Origin: an uncultured Bacteroidales bacterium | GTDB taxonomy: Bacteria > Bacteroidota > Bacteroidia > Bacteroidales > Paludibacteraceae | Length of the DNA: 5,285 bases | Direction: 5' to 3' | Assembly (NCBI GenBank): GCA_937891905.1 | Contig: CALATT010000048.1 | Coordinates: 1-5,285 of the forward strand | Shown here: positions 3,739 through 5,285 of the stretch, in pieces | Layout: each line of letters begins with the position of its first letter | Position numbering within the stretch: position 1 is the first letter of the stretch | The notes under the pieces: model-generated | Told to the model about the DNA's origin: nothing | Seen by the model: only the letters and a program-made list of their open reading frames with translations | Database searches by the model: none | Position numbers and translations under genes: made by a program

Positions 3739-5144
3739 GTAAAACCATTTCGCAACAAGGTAGCAATAGGCATTATTACCGCGAGGTAGATGCGCAAGGC
3801 AAGACATATATTCGGGTAGAAGGAACGAATAAGGAGGAGAATAGCGCGTTTATCTATCTATCACAGCATTTTGCTTCCAAAGGATTACCTGTGCCACAAG
3901 TCTATTGGGTGAGCGAAGATGAAATGACCTACACCCAAGAGGATTTAGGAGATGAGTTGCTTTTTGATACAATTAAACATGGGCGTGAGACAGGCGAATT
4001 CTCTGACGAAGAGAAAGACCTATTGGCGCGCACGCTACGCGCTCTCGCGCATATACAAATAAAAGGAGCAGAAGATTTAGATTGGTCCCGTTGTTTCCCT
4101 GTGCCCGCTATGGATGAGCGCGCTATCCGTTGGGACCTCAATTATTTCAAGTATTGCTTTCTGAAGGGAACCAAAATAGAGTTCTCTGAACCACTATTGG
4201 AAGATGAGTTCGATCATTTGACAGCAGTCATCTTGGCACAACCAGCAGATAGTTTTCTTTATCGTGACTGCCAAAGCCGTAATGTGATGATTAAGGATGG
4301 ACAACCATTCTTTATCGATTTTCAAGGCGGACGCCGTGGACCTACGCAGTACGATGTGGCATCATTCTTATGGCAAGCGAAGGCTAATATTCCCGCAGGG
4401 CTCCGCGAGGAATTAATAGAACTTTATCTCAATGAATTACAATCACTCCTGCCATCCCTCGATAAGCAAGCATGGAAAGACGCTCTCCCGCATTTCGTGC
4501 TCTTCCGCACACTGCAGGTTTTAGGTGCCTATGGCTATAGAGGTTTTTTTGAGCGTAAGCAGCATTTTATGCAATCTATTCCGAATGCGCTGCGTAACTT
4601 ACGCGAAGTGCTTGAGTGTTTACGTGATGATTATCCTTATCTTTGCACCGTAGCGGCACAACTGGTGTCCACTATACTCTCAAATACCACGGCAGATGAA
4701 ACATCTCAAAATCTGCCTGCCCCCAATGCATTGCTGGTGACTGTCTATTCGTTCTCGTTTAAGAAAGGTTTGCCTGTTGATGAAAGTGGAAATGGAGGAG
4801 GGTATATATTCGATTGCCGTTCAACCCATAATCCAGGTAAATACGAGCAGTATAAGCAGTTGACGGGATTAGACCAACCAGTCATCGATTTCTTGGAGCA
4901 AGATGGAGAGATAACCACTTTCTTGCAATCGGTGGATAAACTGATTGACCATCATGTGGAGCGGTTCTTGGAACGCGGTTTCAATCATCTGCAGGTTTGT
5001 TTCGGTTGCACGGGAGGTCAGCACCGTTCTGTCTATAGCGCCGAATATACTGCCAAGCGTTTGCATGCTAAGTATGGCGTGCGTGTACATCTCATCCACC
5101 GCGAAAGAGGTATTGATAGAATATTATCACAAACTGATAACTGA
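3735..5144 (+). CDS. AmgK-like sugar kinase fused to a RapZ C-terminal domain
   Basis: This 469-residue protein has two parts. Residues 1 to about 300 form an aminoglycoside-phosphotransferase-fold kinase: G-S-N-R-H-Y-Y-R (9-16, nucleotide loop), T-Q-E-D-L-G-D (67-73, hinge), Y-R-D-C-Q-S-R-N (176-183, catalytic Asp178) and I-D-F-Q-G-G (194-199, metal-binding Asp195), then G-P-x-x-Y-D-V-A-S. This pattern resembles AmgK, the anomeric kinase of cell-wall sugar recycling (MurNAc/GlcNAc to the 1-phosphate). After a linker (about 300-332), residues 333-469 match the RapZ C-terminal domain: Y-S-F-S-F-K-K-G-L-P, F-D-C-R-S-T-H-N-P (359-367), T-G-L-D (377-380) and G-C-T-G-G-Q-H-R-S-V (424-433). In E. 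coli RapZ this half binds glucosamine-6-phosphate and small RNAs. The P-loop N-terminal half of RapZ is absent. The ATG at 3735 overlaps the lipid kinase stop (ATGA), typical of coupled translation; an ATG at 3693 would add 14 unlike residues inside the upstream gene. Function is inferred from domains. Confidence 0.88.
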   Translation: MSKTISQQGSNRHYYREVDAQGKTYIRVEGTNKEENSAFIYLSQHFASKGLPVPQVYWVSEDEMTYTQEDLGDELLFDTIKHGRETGEFSDEEKDLLARTLRALAHIQIKGAEDLDWSRCFPVPAMDERAIRWDLNYFKYCFLKGTKIEFSEPLLEDEFDHLTAVILAQPADSFLYRDCQSRNVMIKDGQPFFIDFQGGRRGPTQYDVASFLWQAKANIPAGLREELIELYLNELQSLLPSLDKQAWKDALPHFVLFRTLQVLGAYGYRGFFERKQHFMQSIPNALRNLREVLECLRDDYPYLCTVAAQLVSTILSNTTADETSQNLPAPNALLVTVYSFSFKKGLPVDESGNGGGYIFDCRSTHNPGKYEQYKQLTGLDQPVIDFLEQDGEITTFLQSVDKLIDHHVERFLERGFNHLQVCFGCTGGQHRSVYSAEYTAKRLHAKYGVRVHLIHRERGIDRILSQTDN

Positions 5145-5205
5145 CCACAGAAAACTGATTTTATATTTGTTTATGGCTGGCGGTAGAGAATTTGTAATTG
5201 TTTTT

Positions 5206-5223
5206 GAAGCGTAGCGCTTTTTT
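5206..5223 (+). terminator. Likely terminator of the kinase operon
   Basis: AAGCG (5207-5211) pairs with CGCTT (5215-5219) around a 3-base loop, with an outer G-T pair, followed by a T-run at 5218-5223. The stem is short but GC-rich and sits about 60 bases after the stop codon. A second AAGCG at 5231-5235 could pair with the same CGCTT, giving an alternative hairpin. Confidence 0.55.
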
Positions 5224-5236
5224 GTTAGCGAAGCGT
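5206..5236. repeat. Short swapped direct repeats (GAAGCGT and TAGCG)
   Basis: GAAGCGT occurs at 5206-5212 and 5230-5236. TAGCG occurs at 5212-5216 and 5226-5230. The order is reversed between the two copies, so the first copy reads GAAGCG-TAGCG and the second TAGCG-AAGCG. The arrangement may only reflect two overlapping hairpin arms of a terminator region. Confidence 0.4.
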
Positions 5237-5268
5237 GTTTTTGTGAGAACCCAAGAATATGCTTTTTA

Positions 5269-5276
5269 TATTTTTG
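5269..5276 (+). promoter_or_regulatory. Weak -7 promoter candidate for a gene beyond the right edge
   Basis: TATTTTTG fits TAnnTTTG. The nearest upstream TTTG (5240-5243) is 25 bases away rather than 20. It would start transcription at or past the window edge. No gene is visible between 5145 and 5285 apart from the terminator and this site. Confidence 0.3.
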
Positions 5277-5285
5277 CTGTCGCAA

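Noticed and set aside
4945..5214. Open frame of 89 codons overlapping the end of the fusion gene
   Set aside because: Most of it overlaps the conserved RapZ motif region in another frame, and it has no recognisable domain or initiation signal.

Overview
The window looks like chromosomal DNA from a member of the Bacteroidota, probably order Bacteroidales. The evidence is two promoters of the exact Bacteroidota form (TTTG, 20 bases, TACCTTTG), A/T-rich leaders mostly without Shine-Dalgarno sequences, a reverse-type rubrerythrin typical of anaerobes, and the gene trio rpmB-rpmG-DUF4295, in which the last gene is a Bacteroidota-specific ribosomal protein. No mobile element, CRISPR array, tRNA or rRNA is visible. 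All complete genes are intact.

Left part (1-1800): the tail of an upstream + strand gene ends at 64 (possibly folC, weakly supported). An A/T-rich gap follows, then mnmA (tRNA U34 2-thiolation). mnmA converges on a minus-strand reverse rubrerythrin (peroxide detoxification). The two stop codons are 18 bases apart, and a hairpin covers both.

Middle (1794-2800): a divergent intergenic region carries a weak rubrerythrin promoter candidate and a strong promoter for the ribosomal operon rpmB (L28), rpmG (L33), bL38 (DUF4295, 50 aa). The rpmB leader can fold an 8-bp hairpin. The second and third genes have clear Shine-Dalgarno sequences, which is uncommon in this phylum. The operon ends in a strong intrinsic terminator whose loop contains the -33 box of the next promoter.

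Right part (2800-5285): that promoter drives a two-gene operon with an ATGA overlap. The first gene is a YegS/DagK-type lipid kinase. The second is a fusion of an AmgK-like sugar kinase (aminoglycoside-phosphotransferase fold) to the C-terminal domain of RapZ, the amino-sugar sensor and RNase adaptor. A small hairpin with a T-run follows. The fusion and its link to a lipid kinase are the most interesting content: they suggest an envelope-precursor salvage or sensing module, which is an inference.
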